This document shows, piece after piece, positions 21,037 to 29,124 of a stretch of 64,000 nucleotides of DNA. A program made the position numbers and the translations under genes. Positions within the stretch are counted from its first letter, which is position 1; every line of letters begins with the position of its first letter. The notes below the pieces were generated by a model. It was given only the letters and a program-made list of their open reading frames with translations. It did not search any database and was not told the DNA's origin. The stretch is from Paracoccus zhejiangensis (lineage in GTDB: Bacteria; Pseudomonadota; Alphaproteobacteria; Rhodobacterales; Rhodobacteraceae), in the NCBI RefSeq assembly GCF_002847445.1, contig NZ_CP025430.1, positions 2,852,001 through 2,916,000 on the forward strand. Reading direction: 5' to 3'.

Positions 21037-21825
21037 CTAGGGGCGCGTTAACGAATCAGCCAGCTGCCGGTGCAAGGCGGGTCCGGCGACGATCATTCCG
21101 TCGGTGGCGGCGCGCGCGCTGTTGAAGCCAAGCGGCTTGCCCTGCCGGTCGGTGGCCAGCGCCCCGGCGCGTTCGGCAATCAGCGTTCCGGCGGCAATAT
21201 CCCATTCCCAGGCCGAGCGCAGCGACAGGGCCGCGTCGAAACGGCCCTCGGCCACAAGGCACAGGCGCCAGGCCAGCGAGGGGCGGAATTCACGCCGGAA
21301 ATCCGGCACCTTCCCGCCCGCCCAGTGCTGCGGTTCTGTCGCCGCGCGATAGGTCAGCACCGTGGCACCACGCATCTCGCTGCGAGGGCTGACCGAGATC
21401 GGCTTGCCGTTCAGCAGTGCCGGGCCGTCGGCATGGGCGGTATAGAGCAGGTCCTTGGCTGGCAGATAGACCGCTGCCGCCGTGATCCGGTCCCGCGTGG
21501 CGATGGCCAGCGAATGCGAGAACCCTTCCTGCCCGTCGATGAAGGCGCGGGTGCCGTCGATCGGGTCGATGATGAAGCAATGCTCGGCATCCAGCCGCGA
21601 GGGGTCGGCCTCGCTTTCCTCGCTGAGCCAGCCGTAATCGGGCCGGGCGCGACGCAGGACCGCCTCCAGATGCACGTTCACCGCCAGATCGGCTTCGGTC
21701 ACCGGGCCGGCATTGTCGGCCTTGTCCCATTTCTGCGGGTCGCGCCGCCAGAAGCGCATGGCGATTTCGCCGGCCTCGCGCGAGGCCTCGGCCAGCAGGC
21801 GCAGATCGTCCTCAGGCCCCGGCAA
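21037..21825 (-). CDS. Inositol monophosphatase family phosphatase, CysQ-like
   Basis: 262 residues. Metal-binding motifs of the lithium-sensitive phosphatase family are present: LSEESE (68-73), DPIDGTRAF (87-95) and WEWDIAAGTLI near residue 207. Family members hydrolyse inositol monophosphate, 3'-phosphoadenosine 5'-phosphate (CysQ) or fructose 1,6-bisphosphate. The GTRAFIDG variant and length fit the CysQ/3'(2'),5'-bisphosphate nucleotidase group best, but the substrate cannot be fixed from sequence alone. The gene overlaps pmbA by 14 bases and is probably cotranscribed with it. Confidence 0.85.
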   Translation of the reverse strand: MPGPEDDLRLLAEASREAGEIAMRFWRRDPQKWDKADNAGPVTEADLAVNVHLEAVLRRARPDYGWLSEESEADPSRLDAEHCFIIDPIDGTRAFIDGQEGFSHSLAIATRDRITAAAVYLPAKDLLYTAHADGPALLNGKPISVSPRSEMRGATVLTYRAATEPQHWAGGKVPDFRREFRPSLAWRLCLVAEGRFDAALSLRSAWEWDIAAGTLIAERAGALATDRQGKPLGFNSARAATDGMIVAGPALHRQLADSLTRP

Positions 21826-23164
21826 CGGTCATTCCCCGGACCAAAAGGCTCGGAACCTGCACCGAACGCCAATCCTCGGCATCATTGGCGGCGGTGATGG
21901 TCATCAGCATGTCGCGCAGGTTGCCGGCGATGGTGCATTCATTCACCGGGTAGGCGATCTTGCCGCCCTCGACCCAGAACCCGGCGGCGCCGCGGGAATA
22001 ATCCCCGGTCGTGCCGTTGATCGACGCCCCCAGCATCGAGGTCACCACCAGTCCGCGGCCCATCTCGGCCAGAAGGTCGTCAACGCTGGCCGCACCTTGC
22101 GTCAATGCCACGTTGCTGTTGCCTGGCGAAGGCGGCGAGGTCAGGCCGCGCGTGGCCGAGGCGGTGCTCTCCATCCCCAGCTTGCGCCCGGTGGCCAGAT
22201 CCAGCGTCCAGCCGGTCAGCACGCCATTCTCGACAATGGCGCGGCGGCGGCTCGGCAGGCCCTCGGCGTCAAAGGGGCGCGACGAGGCATAGCGCGGGCG
22301 CAAGGGATCCTCGATCAGCGAAAACGCCTCCGGCAGAACCTGTTCCTGCAGCGCCTTGCGCAGCCAGCTGGCCCCGCGTGCGATGGCCGAACCGTTCACC
22401 GCGCCCAGAAGATGCCCGATCAGCGAGGGCGAGACACGGCGGTCATAAAGGATTGGAAAGGCCCCGGTCGGCGGCTTCCGCGAGCCGGCGCGGGCCAAAG
22501 TGCGTTCGGCGGCCAGTCGACCGATCGCCTCGGGTTCCGGCAAGTCACTGGCCCAGATGCGGGATTCGCCGGCATAGTCACGCTCCATCCCCAACCCCTC
22601 GCCGGTGATGGCGACGGTCGAAACGGCATGGCCGGTGCGGGCATAGCCGCCGGAAAAGCCGTTGCTGGCCGCCAGCCACAGCCGGCGGCGCGAGAAGGAG
22701 GCATTGGCGGATTCGATCTGGCTGATGCCCGGCGCCTCGGCGGCAGCAGCCTCGGCGCGGAAGGCCAGCGCCTGCAGCTGGTCGGGCAACGGGTCTTCGC
22801 CCGGATCGGCCATCTCCAGCGCGGCGATATCGGCATCGCGCGCCAGCTGGTCGGGATCGGCCAGGCCCAGATAGTCATCGACCGGTGCCTCGCGGGCCAT
22901 CGCGACGGCACGCTCGGCCATCTCGATGATGGTAGCGGCGGAATGGTCCGAGGCCGAGACGCAGGCCTGCCGCCCACCGATCAGCACCCTGAGCCCGATC
23001 TCGACCGCCTCGGCGCGTTCGGCCAGTTCCAGGTCCGACTTACGCACGTCGATCGAGGTTGCCTGCGCGTGAACCGCGATGGCATCGGACTGGTCGGCGC
23101 CGGCGCGGGTCGCGGCCTCGATCATCGCATGGGTCAGGGCTTCAAGATCGGCTGTCTGGGTCAT
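21812..23164 (-). CDS. pmbA: TldE/PmbA family protein
   Basis: 450 residues from ATG 23164; an upstream GTG at 23173 is also in frame. TldE/PmbA pairs with TldD to form a heterodimeric protease that processes modified peptides and acts on toxin/antitoxin proteins; TldE itself lacks the metal-binding HExxxH. Typical segments seen are SDAIAVHAQATSIDVRKSDLE near the N terminus, and the C-terminal GASINGTTGDYSRGAAGFWVEGGKI and NECTIAGNLRDM. No tldD is in the window. It is followed by the overlapping phosphatase gene. Confidence 0.93.
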   Translation of the reverse strand: MTQTADLEALTHAMIEAATRAGADQSDAIAVHAQATSIDVRKSDLELAERAEAVEIGLRVLIGGRQACVSASDHSAATIIEMAERAVAMAREAPVDDYLGLADPDQLARDADIAALEMADPGEDPLPDQLQALAFRAEAAAAEAPGISQIESANASFSRRRLWLAASNGFSGGYARTGHAVSTVAITGEGLGMERDYAGESRIWASDLPEPEAIGRLAAERTLARAGSRKPPTGAFPILYDRRVSPSLIGHLLGAVNGSAIARGASWLRKALQEQVLPEAFSLIEDPLRPRYASSRPFDAEGLPSRRRAIVENGVLTGWTLDLATGRKLGMESTASATRGLTSPPSPGNSNVALTQGAASVDDLLAEMGRGLVVTSMLGASINGTTGDYSRGAAGFWVEGGKIAYPVNECTIAGNLRDMLMTITAANDAEDWRSVQVPSLLVRGMTVAGA

Positions 23165-23231
23165 TCGGCTCACGTCAGCAAAGGAAAGGGCCGGGGTGAT
23201 GCCCGGCCCTTCTGGTCACCTGCCTGCAGTC

Positions 23232-24959
23232 TTACTTCACCTGCTGGCCATTGGCAAAGATGCTACCGCCCTCGCGGAACTCCAGCTTGGTTTCCAGCTT
23301 GTCGGGCTGGCCCTCGACCGGTTTGGCGAACATGCTCAGCATCATCTTGGCGCCCATCATCTGGTCCTGCGGCACCAGCCCCATCGCGCCGAGCGTATCC
23401 AGGAGCGCGTTGACACCCGTCAGCTCGCCCGAGATCTCGCCCACCGGCGCGGTGGTCATGTCGCCCCCTTCCGGCGCGGTCAGCTCGCCCGAGAACTTGG
23501 CCTGCGCGCCCACCGCATTGATCGAGACATCGTTCAGCGTCACCCGCACCGGAACCGGCGGTTGCGGCATGTCGGCCATGTGCGGGGCATCGGTGCCAGT
23601 GGCGGCATCGGCACTGTCCGCAGCGTCCGGGGTCTCACCCCCCGCAGCAGCAGCAGCGGCTGCCGCCGCAGCTTCCGCAGCCGCAGTTGCTGCATCCGCC
23701 GCCGCCTCGGCGTCAGCCGTATCGGTGGCAGCAGCATCCTCGCCCGCTGCGCCATCAGCGGCCTCGTCCATCGCGGCATCCAGCCCGGCGGGCGGGGTCA
23801 GGATCGACTCGGGCATCAGCACTTCGCCGCTGAGATCGATGTTCAGGTCGGCCGGGTCGCGCGCCAGCTTGGCCTCGGGGTCGAACATCGCCCAGATCTC
23901 GTCATTGATGGCGAGCCCCGTGAACGAGGTCAGCAGCTTGAACGGTGCCGGCTCGCCGGAGCCCATCAACGGCATCTCGATATCGAAACCGCCCTTGGCC
24001 AGCTGATAGCTGATCGGGAAGGGCAGCGTGCCGATATTCATCGTGGTGTCGATGGTTTCGGCGGCGGTGGCATATTTCAGCCCGGCTTGGGACATGCCGA
24101 AAGTAGCCGAGCCCGGACCGCTGGAATAGCTGCCATCGGCGGATTGCGGGGTGCCGTCCTCGCCCGGACCGCTGAAGCTGAAGGTGCCGTTGCTGCCGGC
24201 ATAGTTCAGCGTGAAGTCGAAGGCGGTGCCGGCCTGCAGCGCCTCCTCCAACTGGGTTTCCATGTCGAATTCGCCCGGCGCCATCATGATGCGCCCGGTC
24301 ATGGCCAGACCCTCGGCGGTTCCGTCCAGTGCCAGCGCGCCCGGGCCGCCATCGGCGGTTTCGGGCATGTCGGCCTTGGCGCTGACCGTCACCTTGTCGA
24401 CAGTCGAGTCAAAGGTCGTATCCTCGCCCGCATCGCTGGTGACCGAGTGCTGCTTGCCCGCCACGCCGTCGAAGGTCATCGACACCGGCATCGTTTCGCC
24501 GGTATCGGCCAGCGGCATGTTCAGCGTGACCAGCATCTGCTGGGCCTTGAAGTCGTGGGTCAGATCCCCGACCGAGCCCGAGGTGACGGTCTCGTTCCCC
24601 GGCATGTCGACGGTGAAGGTGCTGGTCTGATCCTGCCCGCCTTCGGGCGCCGGCATGGTCACCTCGCCGGTGGCGGCGCCATCCATCGTCCAGCGGACAT
24701 TCCCGTCGCCGGTCTGGTTCAACACCAGCTTGGGAACGGTCATGGTCACGTCGGACATCTCGCCATCGACCGCCACCTTGGCGTCGGTGATGGTCAGCGT
24801 ATCGCCAGCCTCTTCGCGGCTGCCCTCGGTGACCGTGTAGCCCATCGACTGGTATTGCTGGACTAGGTGATCCCAGACTTGGGCCGGGGTGATCTCGGCC
24901 CAACCCGGGGTGGTTGCGGCCAGAAGCGCGATGGACGTGGTTGCAAGCAGACGGTTCAT
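23232..24959 (-). CDS. DUF2125 domain periplasmic protein with Ala-rich insert
   Basis: 575 residues from ATG 24959, with a GGAAGG ribosome site upstream; a TTG at 24974 is less likely. The signal peptide is MNRLLATTSIALLAATTPGWA. The rest is a beta-rich repeat-like protein of the DUF2125 family, widespread in Rhodobacterales and of unknown function. Residues about 396-457 are a low-complexity run dominated by Ala, Asp, Glu and Thr (nucleotides 23590-23775), which splits the domain. The C-terminal part (VRVTLNDVSINAVG) resumes the family pattern. The location is inferred to be periplasmic. Confidence 0.8.
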   Translation of the reverse strand: MNRLLATTSIALLAATTPGWAEITPAQVWDHLVQQYQSMGYTVTEGSREEAGDTLTITDAKVAVDGEMSDVTMTVPKLVLNQTGDGNVRWTMDGAATGEVTMPAPEGGQDQTSTFTVDMPGNETVTSGSVGDLTHDFKAQQMLVTLNMPLADTGETMPVSMTFDGVAGKQHSVTSDAGEDTTFDSTVDKVTVSAKADMPETADGGPGALALDGTAEGLAMTGRIMMAPGEFDMETQLEEALQAGTAFDFTLNYAGSNGTFSFSGPGEDGTPQSADGSYSSGPGSATFGMSQAGLKYATAAETIDTTMNIGTLPFPISYQLAKGGFDIEMPLMGSGEPAPFKLLTSFTGLAINDEIWAMFDPEAKLARDPADLNIDLSGEVLMPESILTPPAGLDAAMDEAADGAAGEDAAATDTADAEAAADAATAAAEAAAAAAAAAAGGETPDAADSADAATGTDAPHMADMPQPPVPVRVTLNDVSINAVGAQAKFSGELTAPEGGDMTTAPVGEISGELTGVNALLDTLGAMGLVPQDQMMGAKMMLSMFAKPVEGQPDKLETKLEFREGGSIFANGQQVK

Positions 24960-25030
24960 ACCGATACCTTCCAAAATAAAACTCGCGCGGATACTCGCAC
25001 AGCGGTTTCGAATGGGAAAGGTGGCAAGCG

Positions 25031-25645
25031 ATGATCAGCCTATCGCAGCAGGATGGCTTGGCGATGCTGAGGATTCGGCGGCCCGAAAAGGCCAATTCGC
25101 TGACCGGCGCGATGCTGCGGCAGCTGGCCGAGGGTTTTGACGATATCGCCCATTCCGATTGCCGCGCCGTCATCCTGACCGGCGAGGGCAAGGTGTTTTC
25201 CGCCGGCGCCGATCTGGACGAGGCGCAGGCCGGGCTGACTACCTCGCCCGAATGGGAACGGCTGTCGGCGCGCATCGCCACCATGCCCTGCCTGACCATC
25301 GCGGCGCTGAACGGCACGCTGGCCGGCGGCGCCTTCGGCATGGCGCTGGCCTGCGACCTGCGGGTGGCGGTGCCGGGGGCGAGCTTCTTCTATCCGGTCA
25401 TGAAGCGCGGCTTCCTGCCGCAACCCAGCGATGCCCGGCGCATGACCACGCTGATCGGTCCTGCCCGGGCCAAGATGATCCTGATGGCGGGTCAGCGTAT
25501 CGATGCCGCGCTGGCGCTGGACTGGGGCCTGGTCGACCGCATCGACGAGGACCCGGTGGCCCACGCCAGGGATCTGGCCGCGGATTGTCTGGCGGCCAGT
25601 CCCGAGCTTGTGATGGCGATCAAGGGATTGATCTGTCAGCCATAA
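25031..25645 (+). CDS. Enoyl-CoA hydratase/isomerase (crotonase) family protein, short
   Basis: 204 residues, shorter than the usual 255-260 because the C-terminal trimerisation helices are missing. The crotonase fold is clear: RPEKANSLTG, the first oxyanion segment KVFSAGADLDEAQ and the second NGTLAGGAFGMALACDLRVA. By alignment by eye, positions equivalent to the two catalytic glutamates of classical hydratases (Glu144, Glu164 in the rat enzyme) are Val in FFYPVMKRG and a non-acidic residue in AKMILMAG. Hydratase activity is therefore doubtful; isomerase, thioesterase-like or another role is possible. The stop overlaps the convergent DUF2853 gene by ten bases. Confidence 0.82.
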   Translation: MISLSQQDGLAMLRIRRPEKANSLTGAMLRQLAEGFDDIAHSDCRAVILTGEGKVFSAGADLDEAQAGLTTSPEWERLSARIATMPCLTIAALNGTLAGGAFGMALACDLRVAVPGASFFYPVMKRGFLPQPSDARRMTTLIGPARAKMILMAGQRIDAALALDWGLVDRIDEDPVAHARDLAADCLAASPELVMAIKGLICQP

Positions 25646-25977
25646 ACCGACTGTTTGCCGAAATGGACGGTCAGCAGGTAATAGACCACCGGGCGATACT
25701 TGTTCCGGTTCGACTTGCCGTATTTCTCGATGACCTCGTCGATCGCGGCCATCAGCTGCGGGCCGTCGGCCAGACCCAGCTTCTTGACGAGGAAGCTGTT
25801 CTTCACCCGCTCGAGCTCGGCCTTGTCGCTGCCCGAGACGGTCTCGGAATCGGCGTTGTAGATCGAGGGGCCGCAGCCGATCGTCACCTTGGTCAGCAGA
25901 TCCATGTCCGGCTTGACGCCCACCTTGTCACTGAGATCGGCGGCATATTTCGCAATCAGATCATCGCGCTTGCTCAT
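25636..25977 (-). CDS. DUF2853 family protein
   Basis: 113 residues from ATG 25977, with a strong GGGAGGGAC ribosome site eight bases upstream. The frame is open further upstream to 26181, but that part is not protein-like. The sequence SKRDDLIAKYAADLSDKVGVKPDMDLLTKVTIGCGPSIYNADSETVSGSDKAELERV matches the DUF2853 family, small cytoplasmic helical proteins of unknown function common in alphaproteobacteria and Bacteroidetes. It is convergent with, and overlaps, the crotonase gene. Confidence 0.85.
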   Translation of the reverse strand: MSKRDDLIAKYAADLSDKVGVKPDMDLLTKVTIGCGPSIYNADSETVSGSDKAELERVKNSFLVKKLGLADGPQLMAAIDEVIEKYGKSNRNKYRPVVYYLLTVHFGKQSVYG

Positions 25978-26242
25978 TCTTTCGTCCCTCCCCGGGTTGT
26001 TTTTGATGAGGTCGAGCTTAGCCGTGAACCAGCAAATATCAATCGCCGCGACAGAAGCGGCGCGCCAAAAAGCGCAATTGGGCCAGTTTCGGGCGAGTTG
26101 GGGCGGCGATCCTCGCGCGGCGGCCATTGTTCCCGGGCGAATACGGCCTTGCTCCCGTCGCGGAATCTTGTTGACTGACACTCGCCAGACTGTCTGTGTT
26201 CCTGTATGTGCGCGCTAACATTCATCGGAGGGGGATCGATCC

Positions 26243-27169
26243 ATGGCGATTTTGCTGGCTGACGTCGGAGGCACGAACGCGCGGCTCGCGCTGGCCCGGA
26301 ACGGCATGATCGATGCTGAAACGGTGACACGATTCCGTGGCGACGACTTCCGCAGTTTCGATGACGTGGTGCAGCAGTTCCTGCAGCAGCAGGATGATCC
26401 GCGCATCACCTCGGTCTGCATCGCCGTCGCCGGGCCGGTTTCGGGCGGGATCGCGCAGCTGACCAACCGTGACTGGGATTTTTCGGAAGAACGGCTGGCG
26501 CGGCTGACCGATGCCGACCAGGTGCGGCTGATCAACGACCTGACGGCACTCGGCTATGCCACCCCCGCCCTCTCGGGTGACGGCATCGGCATTCTGCGCG
26601 AGGCGCCCGAGGGCCGGCATCGCAATGGCCAGGCGCTGGTCGTCGGTGCCGGCACCGGCTTCAATGTCTGCGCGGTCAAGGTGCTTAGCGGTGGCCGGAT
26701 GACCTGTCTCGAGGCCGAAGAGGGTCATACCCACCTGCCCGCGCTGATCATGCAACGGCTGCAGGAGGAGCTGGGCGCGGTCAAGGCGCGCGAGTTTTTC
26801 TCGGTCGAGGAGACCTTTGCCGGTCGCGGCCTGTCACGCCTGCACGCGCTGCGCTGCGACGCCGAGCCTATCCGCAGCGAGCATATCGCCGAGGCCGCAG
26901 CGGCAGGCGACCCCGAGGCCGATGCGACCTATCGCCTGTTTGCCGAACTGTTCGGGCTGATGTGCCGCGATCTCGCCCTGCGCTTCATGCCGATGGACGG
27001 GATGTTCCTGGCCGGCAGCGTCGGCCGCAGCCTTTCGAACCGGCTGGAACTGCTGATCCCGGCCTTCCTGATGCAGGAGCAGATGCGCCGGATTCCAGAA
27101 AATGTTCCGCTGATGCTGATCAAGGATGACATGGCAGCGTTGCACGGTTGCCTCGCTGCGCTGGACTGA
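26243..27169 (+). CDS. glk: Glucokinase
   Basis: 308 residues. It phosphorylates glucose with ATP and feeds the Entner-Doudoroff pathway in this group. Motifs seen are the ATP phosphate-binding LADVGGTNARLAL (5-17), TNRDWDFSEE, the LINDLTALGYA catalytic region and GAGTGFNVCAV. The ribosome site GGAGGGGGAT is eight bases before the ATG. It belongs to the bacterial Glk (not ROK) family, with normal length. The 265-base gap upstream separates it from DUF2853 and holds divergent promoters. Confidence 0.95.
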   Translation: MAILLADVGGTNARLALARNGMIDAETVTRFRGDDFRSFDDVVQQFLQQQDDPRITSVCIAVAGPVSGGIAQLTNRDWDFSEERLARLTDADQVRLINDLTALGYATPALSGDGIGILREAPEGRHRNGQALVVGAGTGFNVCAVKVLSGGRMTCLEAEEGHTHLPALIMQRLQEELGAVKAREFFSVEETFAGRGLSRLHALRCDAEPIRSEHIAEAAAAGDPEADATYRLFAELFGLMCRDLALRFMPMDGMFLAGSVGRSLSNRLELLIPAFLMQEQMRRIPENVPLMLIKDDMAALHGCLAALD

Positions 27170-27267
27170 TGCGCGATAAAGGTCAATTCCGTTAACTTTA
27201 CTGGAAATCAAGCGGCCAACCTGCCAAAAATGCCTGAAAAGGACATAAAACGGGCAGGGCAAGGCGC

Positions 27268-29124
27268 ATGGGGCTTTTACGGGCAGCAGTGATTGCGGCA
27301 ACCGCACTGGCGGCGCCTGCGCTGGTCATGGCGCAATCCTCTTCGCCCTTTTCCGGGCTCTTCGGCGGCGGCAGCGAGGCCGACGGCCCGGTCAAGCTGG
27401 ATGTCCAGGTGTCGGGCGAAGACGACGGCCTGTCTGCCAAGGTCAAGAACACCTCGCTGATCTCGGCCGCATTGTCCGAGGGCCGCACCACCGGGCAGGA
27501 TGTTCTGGCCGCAGCCCGTGCCGATTACGCGCGCATTCTTGGCCTCATGTATGACGAGGGCTATTACTCGACCATCATCTACATCACGCTTGACGGCGTC
27601 GAGGCCGCCGAGATCGCGCCGCTGGACGCCCCCCAGATGGTTACGAACGTGGCCATCCGACTGGAGACCGGCCCGCGCTTCACCTTCTCGCGCGCCGCGA
27701 TCGATCCCCTTGCCCCCGAGACCGAGATCCCCGAGGGCTATGCCGTGGGCGAGACCGGCGGGACAGGGGTGATCAAGTCGGCGGCGGTCGCGGGCGTTGA
27801 TGGCTGGCGCAATGCCGGTCATGCCAAGGCCGATGTCGGTGGCCAGAACATCGTCGCGGACCACAACCAGAACACCGTGGACAGCCAGATCGCGCTGGCC
27901 CCCGGCCCGACCGTGACCTTCGGCAAGCTGAACATCACCGGCAACCAGCGGATGAACCTGCGCCGGCTCTACAAGATCGCCGGCTTCCCCGAGGGCACGC
28001 GCTTCGATCCCGAAGAGATCGAGGATGTGCGCAAGCGTCTGCGTCGCACCGGGGTATTCTCGGCCATCACGCTGGAAGAGGCCGAGACGCTTGGTCCCGG
28101 CGGCACCATGGATGTCAACCTGACCGTGGTCGAGCAGAAGCCCCGCCGCATCGGGGCGGGCTTCGAGATCTCGAACACCGACGGGGCCATGGTTTCGGCC
28201 TATTGGATGCACCGCAACCTGCTGGGCGGCGGCGAAAGGCTGCGCATCGATGGCGAGGTCTCCGACATCAGTTCCGATACCAGCGGGCTGGATGGCGAGT
28301 TCAAGCTGCGGATCGACCGCCCGGCCACCATCACCGCTGACACGACCGCCTATTTCGAGACCACGGTCGAACAGAAGCGCGAAGAGGAGTACGATTCCGA
28401 CACCGGAACGGTTTCATTCGGTCTCAACCACATCTTCAGCGACCGTCTGACCGCCGATGCGGCGATCGAATACAGCAAGTCGCGGGTCCGCGACGACAAC
28501 GGCACCAGCCATTTCGAGGTCATCGCCTTCCCGATGAACGTGGAATGGGACCGCCGGGACGAACCCACCGACGCCAAGCGCGGCTATTGGCTGTCGGGCG
28601 ATCTGGTGCCCTTCTACGGGCTCGAGGAGACCGGCAGTGGCGCCCAGATCGAGGGTGAAGGCCGGGCCTATTACTCGTTCGGTACGGATGATCGCTTCAC
28701 CCTGGCCGGTCGGGCGCGGATTGGGACCATTGTCGGCTCGGATATCGAGGATACGCCGCGCGACTACCTTTTCTATTCCGGCGGCGGCAGCTCGGTCCGG
28801 GGCCAGCCCTATGAATCGTTGGGGGTCGAGGTCATTCCCGGCCCGGATGGCCCGATCGAGACCGGCGGCATGAGCCTTGCCAATCTGAGCGCCGAGATCC
28901 GCTATCAATTGCGTGAGAAGATCGGTTTGGTCGCCTTTGCCGATTTCGGCCAGGTCTGGACCGAAGGCACCTTCGGCGGCGACAGCGGCAATCATTCCGG
29001 GGCCGGCGTCGGCGTGCGCTATGCCACGCCCATCGGGCCGCTGCGCTTTGACATTGCCGGGCCGGTTTCAGGTGAAACCGGCAATGGCGTGCAGCTTTAT
29101 CTGGGACTGGGGCAGGCGTTCTGA
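27268..29124 (+). CDS. tamA: TamA, Omp85-family outer-membrane assembly protein
   Basis: 618 residues. The signal peptide (MGLLRAAVIAATALAAPALVMA) is followed by three POTRA-like domains (about 40-280; for example TVTFGKLNITGNQRMNLRRLYKIAGF) and a C-terminal Omp85 beta-barrel. The barrel includes the loop-6-like GGGSSVRGQPYESLG. The last strand ends in FDIAGPVSGETGNGVQLYLGLGQAF with terminal Phe, as required for outer-membrane insertion. TamA works with TamB in autotransporter/outer-membrane biogenesis. The stop overlaps the tamB start. Confidence 0.93.
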   Translation: MGLLRAAVIAATALAAPALVMAQSSSPFSGLFGGGSEADGPVKLDVQVSGEDDGLSAKVKNTSLISAALSEGRTTGQDVLAAARADYARILGLMYDEGYYSTIIYITLDGVEAAEIAPLDAPQMVTNVAIRLETGPRFTFSRAAIDPLAPETEIPEGYAVGETGGTGVIKSAAVAGVDGWRNAGHAKADVGGQNIVADHNQNTVDSQIALAPGPTVTFGKLNITGNQRMNLRRLYKIAGFPEGTRFDPEEIEDVRKRLRRTGVFSAITLEEAETLGPGGTMDVNLTVVEQKPRRIGAGFEISNTDGAMVSAYWMHRNLLGGGERLRIDGEVSDISSDTSGLDGEFKLRIDRPATITADTTAYFETTVEQKREEEYDSDTGTVSFGLNHIFSDRLTADAAIEYSKSRVRDDNGTSHFEVIAFPMNVEWDRRDEPTDAKRGYWLSGDLVPFYGLEETGSGAQIEGEGRAYYSFGTDDRFTLAGRARIGTIVGSDIEDTPRDYLFYSGGGSSVRGQPYESLGVEVIPGPDGPIETGGMSLANLSAEIRYQLREKIGLVAFADFGQVWTEGTFGGDSGNHSGAGVGVRYATPIGPLRFDIAGPVSGETGNGVQLYLGLGQAF

